DNA from: Aliarcobacter vitoriensis
GTDB taxonomy: Bacteria > Campylobacterota > Campylobacteria > Campylobacterales > Arcobacteraceae
Direction of reading: 5' to 3'
Assembly (NCBI RefSeq): GCF_003316695.1
Contig: NZ_PDKB01000002.1
Location: 62,001 to 126,000 of the forward strand
Length of the DNA: 64,000 nucleotides
The position numbers and the translations under genes were made by a program. Position 1 is the stretch's first letter; each line of letters begins with the position of its first letter. Below are positions 47,318 through 54,839 of the stretch, piece by piece. Under the pieces are notes generated by a model, which was not told the origin of the DNA, did not search any database, and saw only the letters and a list, made by a program, of their open reading frames with translations.

Positions 47318-47539
47318 TTATATCTTATCTTTTTTTGTTTTATTATAAATTTCATCTAAATAATCTGAATTTGTCTTATCAAACTCTTTTTTTCTATTTT
47401 CTAAAGTATTTTTTATATCTTCTAACTCTTCTATATTAAAATAGTTTAGATAATTTGGATTTATGAAGATATCTTCTTCTTTATTGGTTTTTATAAGTTC
47501 TTTTATCTCTTTTATTATATCTTCTTTTAGTTTTTCCAC
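47318..47539 (-). CDS. Small charged helical protein
   Basis: 73 residues, rich in Lys and Glu with Asn, predicted almost wholly helical (EEIKELIKT..., DIKNTLENRKKEFDK). I recognise no family. It starts two bases after the stop of the BFD-like gene and is followed after 20 nt by nadE, so it is likely a coupled operon member. Coding status rests on this spacing. Confidence 0.55.
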   Translation of the reverse strand: MEKLKEDIIKEIKELIKTNKEEDIFINPNYLNYFNIEELEDIKNTLENRKKEFDKTNSDYLDEIYNKTKKDKI

Positions 47540-47541
47540 TT

Positions 47542-47772
47542 CTACTCTTTTACAAATTTATTTAAAATATCTTCTATATATAGTTGCATCTTTTGCTCTC
47601 CTATATCATCTTTTGCACTTCTACAACACCCACAAGAGCTTCCTGCATCAGTGATATTTTCTATATCTTCCAAATTTTTTGCACCTTTTTCTTTTATTGC
47701 ATAAATTATTTCACCTAAGCTTACTTGCTTACATTCACAAACAATAAAAGAGTGTGGAAAATTTCTAGCCAT
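47542..47772 (-). CDS. BFD-like [2Fe-2S]-binding protein
   Basis: 76 residues. Four cysteines lie in VCECKQVS (C-x-C, residues 12-14) and GSSCGCCRSA (C-x-C-C, about 47-50), the pattern of bacterioferritin-associated ferredoxin-like domains, which bind a [2Fe-2S] cluster. It may act in iron release or redox regulation, but no bacterioferritin is adjacent. Its ATG overlaps the TerB/DnaJ stop by one base. Confidence 0.8.
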   Translation of the reverse strand: MARNFPHSFIVCECKQVSLGEIIYAIKEKGAKNLEDIENITDAGSSCGCCRSAKDDIGEQKMQLYIEDILNKFVKE

Positions 47773-48530
47773 TAAACACCTCTAGCTTTTTTGATAATCT
47801 CATAAGCTTCATTTATCTCTTGAAGTTTTTTTGTAGCTTCATCTATGATATTTTGACTTTCGCCTCGTCCTTCTAAAATATCTGGATGGTATTTTTTTAC
47901 TAGATTTCTATAATTTTTCTTTAAAGTTTGTTCATCATCATTTGAATTTGATTCTAAAATTTCATAGGCTTTTTCAAGTGTTAATGCTTTTTCATTTGCT
48001 CTTGATTTATAAAAATTTTCAAAATTTGTAATAAGATTAAAATAATCTTTTTGATCTATTTTAAGTGCTTGAGCAATATCTTCTGTAATCTCTTGTTCTT
48101 GTTTTGAAAAATCTCCATCGATAAATGCAAGATTTAATAAATACTCCATATACTTTAATCTTTTAGAGTAGTCATTTCTTGTCAAAGAGTACAATCTATC
48201 ACAAATGATGATTAGATTTGAAAAGTTTTCTTTCTCTTTTTCATATAAATTTTTTAATTGTTCTCTAACTTCAACAAAATTGTGAAAATGACTTGAAATA
48301 TCTGCAAAGGTGTGTTTTAATATCTCAGCCTCAAGTTCACCTACTTTTCCATCTGCTTTTGCAACTTTTGACATCAAAGCTACTAAAAGACCTGCTTCGT
48401 GATTTAGCACATCACCTTGGAAAATCTCTTTTTGCTTTAAATTGATATTTTTAAACTCTTCTGTTTTATAATTTTTACCTATAAAAAATAAAATTGATAT
48501 AATAACTGCTAAAACAAATATTTCAATCAT
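47772..48530 (-). CDS. DjlA-like membrane co-chaperone with TerB and J domain
   Basis: 252 residues: an N-terminal membrane helix (EIFVLAVIISILFFIG), a TerB-like helical domain (about 45-165, LLVALMSKVAKADGKVGELE and a second ADGD-like FIDGDFSKQEQE), and a C-terminal J domain (about 195-250) with HPD in KKYHPDIL. Architecture is that of DjlA, which stimulates DnaK at the membrane. It heads the djlA-bfd-small-nadE run. A 24-nt inverted repeat lies about 90 nt upstream at 48619-48718. Confidence 0.88.
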   Translation of the reverse strand: MIEIFVLAVIISILFFIGKNYKTEEFKNINLKQKEIFQGDVLNHEAGLLVALMSKVAKADGKVGELEAEILKHTFADISSHFHNFVEVREQLKNLYEKEKENFSNLIIICDRLYSLTRNDYSKRLKYMEYLLNLAFIDGDFSKQEQEITEDIAQALKIDQKDYFNLITNFENFYKSRANEKALTLEKAYEILESNSNDDEQTLKKNYRNLVKKYHPDILEGRGESQNIIDEATKKLQEINEAYEIIKKARGV

Positions 48531-48618
48531 CTAATTACCTTATAAATTTTGCCTGATTCTATCAAACTTTAGATAAAAAATTGTAAATCATAAAAAATAA
48601 TAAAGAAAGATAATATAT

Positions 48619-48718
48619 CTTTTAAGTATGAGTTCCAAAGTAAAAAGGAAAGTATATTTTTTGTATCGAAATTTTAATCTCAAAATTAAATAAATACTTT
48701 GAAACCCATGCCTAAAAG
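48619..48718 (-). other. Large imperfect inverted repeat (24-nt arms) upstream of the djlA-like gene
   Basis: Left arm 48619-48642 and right arm 48695-48718 match 20 of 24 positions around a 52-nt loop. Three of the four mismatches become G-U pairs on the minus strand and one on the plus strand, so a minus-strand RNA would fold better. It could be an RNA leader, a small RNA or a decayed short repeat. A shorter ATTTT/AAAAT stem lies in the loop. Confidence 0.45.
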
Positions 48719-48721
48719 TAC

Positions 48722-48742
48722 AAAGAGAGAAAAACTCTCTTT
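48722..48742 (-). terminator. Terminator after the TonB receptor gene
   Basis: AAAGAGAG and CTCTCTTT are perfect 8-bp arms around five A (five T on the minus strand), 12 bases after the receptor stop at 48755. On the minus strand the hairpin is followed by GTACTTTTA, a weak T-tract. Confidence 0.6.
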
Positions 48743-48754
48743 ATGGATAGTTTT

Positions 48755-51145
48755 TTAGAACTCCATTTTCATAGAAAATGCAACAGCTCTTGGATCACCT
48801 AATTGTTGAATATTAGTCCAATAAACTTTATCTGCTAAGTTTTGTGCAGTTATATTAAAAGTAGTTGGATATTTATCTAATTTTGTTTTATATCTAATCC
48901 CTGCATCATATAAAGTATAAGATGGAATAATATCTGTATTTACACTATCACCATATTTTTCGCCAGTATAATATGCTCCAGCATTTATAGATAAACCATT
49001 GATATATGGAATATTATACTCTGCAAAAAGTTTTGCCATTTTAGTAGCTACATTTGTTGGTTTTTTACCTTCTAATGCAGGGTTTGTAGCTTTTTCAACA
49101 CTTAAATCCATAAATGTTACCCCACCAAATAATGTTAAATCATCAGTTACTTTTCCAGTTACTGTAAGTTCAATTCCTTGATGTAATTGTTCTCCATCTT
49201 GTGTTAAAGTTGGTTTTGGTGTCGTATTAACTTCATATTGATTTGCTTTTTCTATTCTAAATAAAGCAGCAGTTAATAAAGCTTTTTCATCAAATATACT
49301 ATATTTTGTTCCAACTTCGTATTGTTTACTTACATAAGGGTCTAATATCTCATTTGCATTTTGAAATCTAGTTCCTACTATTGTTCCAGCTTCTAAACTC
49401 TCTATATAAGTTACATAAGTTGTTAAATCTTCAAATGGTTTATAAATAAGTGAAAGAGTAGGCGTAAGTTCAGATACATCATATTTTGAACTTTGTACAC
49501 CATTACTATTATAGCTTGTATTTATGATAGTTGCATAATTTGCTCCAACCAAAGCACTCCATTGGTCATTGAAAACTATATCATCACCAATTAATATATT
49601 TTGATATTGAATTCTTGAATTAATTTTTCTTGGTTGAGTTCCTACTGTACCATCCCAAAGAGAGCTATCAGGTTCAGGAAAGTTTTTTAAATCATTTAAA
49701 GATATATCATTAATAAAATCATAACTTGCACGCCAATCAGCAGGAGTAAAGCTCTTATATGAACTAAGTGTATATCCAGTTGATAAAGTATGACTTACAC
49801 TTCCTGTATCAAACTTTGAATCTAAATATATATTTGCACCATTATTTTCAGCCTTATACCAAGGTTGTCTTGATAACCAAGACGGATAGTTTCCTGTTCC
49901 ATTATCTCCAACTATATAACCATTTTGTACAAACAGACCAGTATCATCCCCTCTACTTCTCATTTCTTCATAAAATAGATTTGTTCTTAAAGTAAAAATG
50001 TCATTTATATCCCATATTACACTATTTTCTATTTTATTTGATTTTATCTCTTCTTCCATCCAATCTGGACTATAACTTTTATTTTTTTTGATACTTGCTC
50101 TATCAAAACCACCTGATGATGGTTGAAATAAAATACCTCCAGCTTTTGTAAAACTATCTCTATGTGAATATTTTATATCTGTATAAAAATTATCTGTTGG
50201 TTTCCAATCAAATACTAAACTAACGGCTTTTTGTTCTTTATTAGTTTCATTTGGGAGTTCACCATCTTGATAAAAAGCATTTAACCTATATCCAAAAGTA
50301 TTGTCTTGATTAAACTGTCCACTTAAGTCAATATGTCCATAATATGATTCATTTCCATAACTTCCAATTGTAACATTTCTTAAGTCTTCTGTTGTTGGTT
50401 TTTTAGTTATATAATTAACTGCTCCACCAACTCTTCCTCCACCATATAAAAATCCTGTTGCTCCACTTATGATTTCCACTCTTTCTATATCTTGCATCAT
50501 AGGTGCACTTGTCATTCCTCTTGAGTATGAAATCCCATTTACTATTGGATTTTGTACTTCAAATCCTCTCATAGTAGTTCTAGGACTATCTACTCCAAAA
50601 TTTGCTTTTCCTGTTTCTTGAGTTGTTGGATTCATCTTAAAAACTTGTTGCATATCTTTTGCTTGTACATTTTCAATTAAGTCTTTTGAGATGATGCTCA
50701 TTGAGTATGGAGTGTCTTGTAGTTTTCTATCATTCCAAATACCTACTCCCTTTGTTTCTTCTACAAGGTAGCCTGATTCTGCACTTCCACTTCTACCAGT
50801 ATTTACAGAAACATCATCTAATATATATGTTCCATTTATAACTTTTACAGAACCTTGTATAGGAATTATCAAGATTGTATCATTTTCAATAGTTGCTTCA
50901 AGTCCACTATTCTTTAAAATCTCATTTAAAGCATTTTGTACACCCTCAATATTTTTTATATTTGGTGCTTTTTTACCATCTAGTAGCTTTCCATCTACCA
51001 TATATGGCATATTTGATTTTTTACTTATCTCTTCTATCGCATCTTTTAGTGATAGATTTGAAACTGAAAATTGCTCTGCATTTAGGCTTGTAGTTAATAA
51101 TAAAGCCAATGTTGGAGCGATAATCGCTGATTTAAACTTTGTCAT
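48755..51145 (-). CDS. TonB-dependent siderophore receptor with STN signalling domain
   Basis: About 796 residues from ATG 51145, preceded by AGGAGAAAAA; an upstream in-frame ATG at 51301 would add residues with no signal peptide. The signal peptide is FKSAIIAPTLALLLTTSLNA. An STN domain (about 25-75, SLKDAIEEISKKSNMPYMVD), a plug (about 140-260, with GGAVNYITKKPT) and a 22-strand barrel ending in Phe follow. This is the FecA/FhuE class. The STN domain contacts a FecR antisigma factor, encoded with FecI at 54840-56254. The substrate cannot be read; ferric siderophore or citrate are plausible. The receptor is split from fecIR by inserted modules. Confidence 0.93.
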   Translation of the reverse strand: MTKFKSAIIAPTLALLLTTSLNAEQFSVSNLSLKDAIEEISKKSNMPYMVDGKLLDGKKAPNIKNIEGVQNALNEILKNSGLEATIENDTILIIPIQGSVKVINGTYILDDVSVNTGRSGSAESGYLVEETKGVGIWNDRKLQDTPYSMSIISKDLIENVQAKDMQQVFKMNPTTQETGKANFGVDSPRTTMRGFEVQNPIVNGISYSRGMTSAPMMQDIERVEIISGATGFLYGGGRVGGAVNYITKKPTTEDLRNVTIGSYGNESYYGHIDLSGQFNQDNTFGYRLNAFYQDGELPNETNKEQKAVSLVFDWKPTDNFYTDIKYSHRDSFTKAGGILFQPSSGGFDRASIKKNKSYSPDWMEEEIKSNKIENSVIWDINDIFTLRTNLFYEEMRSRGDDTGLFVQNGYIVGDNGTGNYPSWLSRQPWYKAENNGANIYLDSKFDTGSVSHTLSTGYTLSSYKSFTPADWRASYDFINDISLNDLKNFPEPDSSLWDGTVGTQPRKINSRIQYQNILIGDDIVFNDQWSALVGANYATIINTSYNSNGVQSSKYDVSELTPTLSLIYKPFEDLTTYVTYIESLEAGTIVGTRFQNANEILDPYVSKQYEVGTKYSIFDEKALLTAALFRIEKANQYEVNTTPKPTLTQDGEQLHQGIELTVTGKVTDDLTLFGGVTFMDLSVEKATNPALEGKKPTNVATKMAKLFAEYNIPYINGLSINAGAYYTGEKYGDSVNTDIIPSYTLYDAGIRYKTKLDKYPTTFNITAQNLADKVYWTNIQQLGDPRAVAFSMKMEF

Positions 51146-51231
51146 TTTTTCTCCTATTATAGTATAAGAACAACTATTAAAATTGTTTCTTTCAATAATA
51201 AGACGTTTGAGATTAAAAAAACATACACTTT

Positions 51232-51292
51232 TTTTGAAGAAATTTTGAAATTTGTAAAAATTTGTAGGAAAATGATGATTTTTTGCGTGTTT
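51232..51292. repeat. Direct repeat, copy 1, flanking the AbiEii-like module
   Basis: TTTTGAAGAAATTTTGAAAT... to ...ATTTTTTGCGTGTTT. It matches 52544-52594 at 49 of 51 positions and has an extra 10-bp tandem unit (AAAATTTGTA). It lies just upstream of the receptor promoter region. A symmetric AAAATGATGATTTT inside both copies could be a Fur-like site. Confidence 0.8.
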
Positions 51293-51295
51293 AAT

Positions 51296-51308
51296 TGTCA
51301 ATTTGACA
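51296..51308. promoter_or_regulatory. Palindrome upstream of the antitoxin gene
   Basis: TGTCAA-T-TTGACA is a perfect 13-bp palindrome 47 bp before the HTH gene start, a usual position for an autoregulatory operator of a toxin-antitoxin operon. Confidence 0.4.
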
Positions 51309-51354
51309 TATAAAATAAATATAGATAATATTATAGATATTTTAGGAGAAAATT

Positions 51355-51762
51355 ATGGAAGTAAAAAATACAATATTTGAGTTATTACTAACAAAAAGTA
51401 ATTTTAAGAAAAAAGATTTTGCAGAATACTCTAAGATACCATACGATACTGTTGTTGGTTGGAAAAAAAAAGATAAAGTTCCAGCTTATGCTATGGTTAT
51501 TTTAAAAGATATGATATATAGAAAAAAAGTTGATGATGACCTAATAGAAAATTTAAATAGAAATCACATCTCTATAAATAATTATAATTTGACTAAATAT
51601 GAAGAAAAAAGACTTAGTTCAGCTTTTTGGGGAACTAATCTAACTATTGATGAAATTATAAAACAAATAAAAGAAAAAAACCAAAAAATTTTAAAAAAAG
51701 TTGAAGAAAATCTTCCAAAGGATCTAATAAAACAAATTTTAGGAAAAATAAATTATGCATAG
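51355..51762 (+). CDS. HTH protein, probable antitoxin of the AbiEii-like toxin
   Basis: 135 residues. The N-terminal part has a helix-turn-helix (FAEYSKIPYDTVVGWKKKDKVPAYA, roughly 20-47); the rest is charged and helical. The ATG follows AGGAG. It overlaps the nucleotidyltransferase-like gene by 8 nt, the order antitoxin then toxin. It is not a recognisable AbiEi winged-helix protein, so partner status rests on coupling. Confidence 0.7.
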   Translation: MEVKNTIFELLLTKSNFKKKDFAEYSKIPYDTVVGWKKKDKVPAYAMVILKDMIYRKKVDDDLIENLNRNHISINNYNLTKYEEKRLSSAFWGTNLTIDEIIKQIKEKNQKILKKVEENLPKDLIKQILGKINYA

Positions 51763-52534
51763 AGATGATTGGAAAAGTGTTTTTTTAAATCAAGATAAGA
51801 TTCTAAAAGTATTAAAGCCACTTGAAAATGTGATGTTTCTAGCTGGAGGTACTGGTTTACAAAGATTTGTTTTAAAAGAAGCCTATAGACACTCTGAAGA
51901 TTTAGATTTCTTTTTTGAAAAAGTAAAATTAGAATATGAAAGATGGATAAAAGATGAAAAAGCTTGGAGATTGTTTTTTAGCTTTAAAGATAATGATGAG
52001 ATTATTAAACTTGAACTTTTAAATTTCACTTGCAAAAGAATAAAAGATTTATCATTTATAAATCAAAATATTTTTAAAACTGAAAATTTATACAACCTTC
52101 TTCTATATAAAATAAAAGCTTTGTGTGATAGACCAGATACTATAAAAGACCTTTTTGATATATATTTTATTTTAAGAGAATTTGGAAACATTCAAATAGA
52201 TACTTTAATAAAAGATGTAAATCTAAAATTCAAAGAAGCAATAGGAATAAATTATTCAAAAGAAAATCTTATAAATTCGCTAAATCAAAATCTAAAATGG
52301 GATATAGAAATTGGAGACAATATAAAATATATTTACGGATTAAAACAAGAAATAGATTTATTTCAAGAAGAACTAAAAAAAGCTTTTATTCAAAGTAAAA
52401 ATATTGATTTTTCATATAAAACAAGATTTACAAATAAATCTTTAGATTTTGGGCTTAATATAGGTGAATATATAAATCTTATTGAAGATAATCAGTTTTT
52501 AGTTGAAGAGTGGAATAAATATTTTGATATTTAA
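51755..52534 (+). CDS. AbiEii-like nucleotidyltransferase toxin
   Basis: 259 residues. MFLAGGTGLQRF followed by HSEDLDFFF (about residues 28-55) is the GG-T...[R/H]-x-SxDLDF motif of AbiEii/AbiGii nucleotidyltransferases. Further C-terminal, NLLLYKIKALCDRPDTIKDLFDIYFI fits the conserved K and D helices. AbiEii-type toxins transfer nucleotides (tRNA is a target in the related MenT proteins) and can abort phage infection. The pair is oriented opposite to the fec genes and flanked by 51-bp direct repeats. Confidence 0.82.
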   Translation: MHRDDWKSVFLNQDKILKVLKPLENVMFLAGGTGLQRFVLKEAYRHSEDLDFFFEKVKLEYERWIKDEKAWRLFFSFKDNDEIIKLELLNFTCKRIKDLSFINQNIFKTENLYNLLLYKIKALCDRPDTIKDLFDIYFILREFGNIQIDTLIKDVNLKFKEAIGINYSKENLINSLNQNLKWDIEIGDNIKYIYGLKQEIDLFQEELKKAFIQSKNIDFSYKTRFTNKSLDFGLNIGEYINLIEDNQFLVEEWNKYFDI

Positions 52535-52543
52535 GAAGTTCTA

Positions 52544-52594
52544 TTTTGAAGAAATTTTGAAATTTGTAGGAAAATGATGATTTTTTGAGTATTT
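52544..52594. repeat. Direct repeat, copy 2, flanking the AbiEii-like module
   Basis: 51 bp, 49 of them shared with 51232-51292. It begins 10 bases after the toxin stop. After it comes AAGGAGAAGATT, faintly like the sequence before the antitoxin ATG. Confidence 0.8.
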
Positions 52595-52627
52595 TTAAGG
52601 AGAAGATTCTTTATACCATTGAATTTA

Positions 52628-52912
52628 TTAAGCTAAGACTTGCATTTTTACACCAAAAGAGTCTAGCACTTTTTTTATAGTTTCAAATTTAGGTTTTGTA
52701 CCTTTTTGAAATGTTTTATATAAACTCTCTCTACCTAGTCCAGTATCTTTTGCTAATTGGCTCATACCTTTTGCTTTAGCAATATTTCCTAAAGCTTCTA
52801 ATAACTCATCTGTACTTCCATCACTTAATATTTGAGATAAATACTCTGCTATTACTTCTTTATCATCAAGATATTGTGCTATATCAAAATTTGTAATTTC
52901 TAGTTTACTCAT
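52628..52912 (-). CDS. HigA-like addiction-module antitoxin
   Basis: 94 residues. LLEALGNIAKAKGMSQLAKDTGLGRESLYKTF with GTKPKFETIKKVLDSFGVKMQV is the COG3636-type HigA/XRE antidote pattern. The helix-turn-helix is at about 55-75. The gene overlaps the toxin remnant at 52905 in the usual toxin-first order. As its toxin has lost its 5' end, this is an orphan antitoxin that may still repress or protect. Confidence 0.85.
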   Translation of the reverse strand: MSKLEITNFDIAQYLDDKEVIAEYLSQILSDGSTDELLEALGNIAKAKGMSQLAKDTGLGRESLYKTFQKGTKPKFETIKKVLDSFGVKMQVLA

Positions 52913-53081
52913 TATCTAGCTCCTTTAAAATTTCATTTGCTTTTTTTATATCATCACTTTGTGTTGATTTATCTCCACCAATTAATAAAACAATAATCTC
53001 TTCATCTTTTTTAGTATAGTAAACTCTATAAGCTGTACTTGTTGTAATTCTTAGTTCAGATATATTATTACCTACAGAATG
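52905..53081 (-). pseudogene. HigB/RelE-type toxin, 3' remnant
   Basis: A 58-codon open segment reads ISELRITTSTAYRVYYTKK, VLLIGGDKST and DIKKANEILKEL, the C-terminal half of RelE/HigB-type addiction killers. An in-frame TGA lies just upstream (53082-53084), there is no start codon and the usual N-terminal ~45 residues are missing. The truncation ends within 11 bases of the fecR remnant at 53092, pointing to a recombination junction. Confidence 0.8.
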
Positions 53082-53091
53082 TCAATTAAAT

Positions 53092-53153
53092 ATCATTTCT
53101 TAAAAAACTTAAAACTATTATCTTTTTTATCTACTTTTATAGAGTATATTTTT
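53092..53153 (-). pseudogene. fecR 3'-end remnant (duplicate of 54839-54900)
   Basis: 62 bp match the end of fecR at 59 of 62 positions, with an intact stop. It encodes KIYSIKVDKK followed by a slightly different tail (DNSFKFFKK against ENIFKFSKK in the intact gene). It stops at a sharp boundary both sides. The ATPase gene at 53178-54647 sits between this copy and the intact fecR. Confidence 0.85.
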
Positions 53154-53177
53154 CGATTTTATATCTTGTACTAGAAA

Positions 53178-54647
53178 TTAGCTATTAAGAAGCTCTGATA
53201 ATTTAATATCACTTGTTATATTTAAACTGTTGTAATGACTATTTCTTTCACAACAATAACTTGATAACATAACCAGTTTAATATCATACTTACCTTTTAA
53301 TCCATATTTTTTAAACATTTCTAATTTGTGTAGTAGTTTATCTTTGTAATCTTTTATTATTTGAAACTCTTTATTATAGAACTTGCACTCAACTATATCA
53401 TATACATTATTATCATATTCAACAATAAAATCTATTTGAGCTCCACTATCTTCATCATTGCCTATAAAATTCCAATAACCATAACTTTTTGCAAATCCTT
53501 TAGTCTTTCTTGCTTCTAAGTATAAATCTATATTTGCAACACATAATACTTCAAATGCAAATCCACTCCAAATAGAATATTTTTGAGAATCCATTACAGT
53601 ATTAAAATAAGGCTTTTGTAGAGAGATTAATTCATTTTTACTATATTCACTAACCCACTTATTATAAAAAAGTACAAATGGATCACATATGATGTATTTT
53701 GTATTAATTTTTGAATTAAGTTTGCTTAATCCTTTTATAAAACCTGCCTCACAAAGCTCTTCTATTGCATCTTTAATAACTGAACCACTTTTTTGCCCAA
53801 GTTCATTGGCTAATTCAGTTTGAGTAAGTCCACTTTGTTTAGAACATAATATTTTGATAATTGATGAATAAAACGATGCTTTCATATCAAAAAGAGATTT
53901 TAAAACATCTACATACTCTTTATTTAAATGTCCATCTATATTGAATATTAAATCATCTATATTTTGGGAAATTGTTTTAGAACTATCGAGAAAACTCAAA
54001 TATTTAGCAACTCCACCAAATACCATATAAGTTTCAGCTATTGTTTTATCATCTATATTAAACTTACAAACATCTAACAAGTATTCTTTAGTTTCTTTTA
54101 AATCAAATGGCTTGAGAGGGATTTTTTCATCTAATCTTTGATAAAGTGGTCCACTACTATCTTCAAATATTTTATTTTTTATCCATGATGAATTAGATCC
54201 ACAAAGAATTAGAATAATATTCTTATGATTAAGTGCAAACTCATTCCAAAAATATCCAAGTGCTCCAATGAATCCAGAATTATTTTTTTTATCTATCCAA
54301 GGTACTTCATCCAAGAAAATTACAACTTTTTGATTCTCTTTTTGATATTGAGTAATTGCATATTTTAAATAGTTGAATCCATCCATCCAATTATTAATCT
54401 CTTTTTTTGATTCTATTTTAAACCAGTCATATATTGATTCAGTAAAGTTTCCAAGTTGTGTTGAACTGTCTAGCATATATGAGCCAGTAAATCTAAAGAA
54501 AATGCACTCTTTTTTATGCTCACTAAACATATTATTGATTAGATAAGTTTTTCCTATTCTTCGTCTTCCATATACTGCAATAAGTTTACTTTCATTTTGT
54601 TCACATGCTTTTGTTAAAATTTCAATCTCTTTTTTTCGACCAATCAT
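53178..54647 (-). CDS. ATP-binding protein with DUF234-type PD-(D/E)xK C terminus
   Basis: 489 residues. The N-terminal AAA/STAND-like ATPase has IGRKKEIE, Walker A VYGRRRIGKTYL (about 25-36), Walker B KVVIFLDEVPW (about 108-118) and a sensor-like LILCGSNSSW. A winged helix (about 270-310) follows and a C-terminal DUF234 domain has GYWNFIG, GAQIDFIVE and DIVECKF, the Asp...Glu-x-Lys nuclease-like motif (about 400-430). This archaeal-type family is common in accessory DNA. Its function is not established. It sits between two fecR 3' ends. Confidence 0.85.
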   Translation of the reverse strand: MIGRKKEIEILTKACEQNESKLIAVYGRRRIGKTYLINNMFSEHKKECIFFRFTGSYMLDSSTQLGNFTESIYDWFKIESKKEINNWMDGFNYLKYAITQYQKENQKVVIFLDEVPWIDKKNNSGFIGALGYFWNEFALNHKNIILILCGSNSSWIKNKIFEDSSGPLYQRLDEKIPLKPFDLKETKEYLLDVCKFNIDDKTIAETYMVFGGVAKYLSFLDSSKTISQNIDDLIFNIDGHLNKEYVDVLKSLFDMKASFYSSIIKILCSKQSGLTQTELANELGQKSGSVIKDAIEELCEAGFIKGLSKLNSKINTKYIICDPFVLFYNKWVSEYSKNELISLQKPYFNTVMDSQKYSIWSGFAFEVLCVANIDLYLEARKTKGFAKSYGYWNFIGNDEDSGAQIDFIVEYDNNVYDIVECKFYNKEFQIIKDYKDKLLHKLEMFKKYGLKGKYDIKLVMLSSYCCERNSHYNSLNITSDIKLSELLNS

Positions 54648-54838
54648 TTAATGCCTTTTATATTATTAGTTTTCGTAAAATACTTATTTTTATAAAATAA
54701 AAACATAATTATATATAAAATTTCGTGAGATATCAACATATACGATATATTTATATTTAATTTAAATATAATTTCGGAAATCTAAAGAATTTATACAATT
54801 TTTACTTAAAATTAGTTATTCCATTAAATAGCAAATTA
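54648..54838. promoter_or_regulatory. AT-rich intergenic region with a 19-bp palindrome
   Basis: This 191-bp gap between fecR and the ATPase gene presumably holds the ATPase promoter. TATATTTAA-T-TTAAATATA at 54752-54770 is a perfect palindrome, and two TTTCG boxes (54721 and 54772) flank it. A regulatory role is a guess; the palindrome is pure AT and could arise by chance. Confidence 0.35.
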
Positions 54839-54839
54839 A

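Noticed and set aside
51146-51301. 52-residue N-terminal extension of the TonB receptor
   Set aside because: The signal peptide and AGGAG site support ATG 51145, and the upstream part overlaps direct repeat copy 1, which is noncoding-like.
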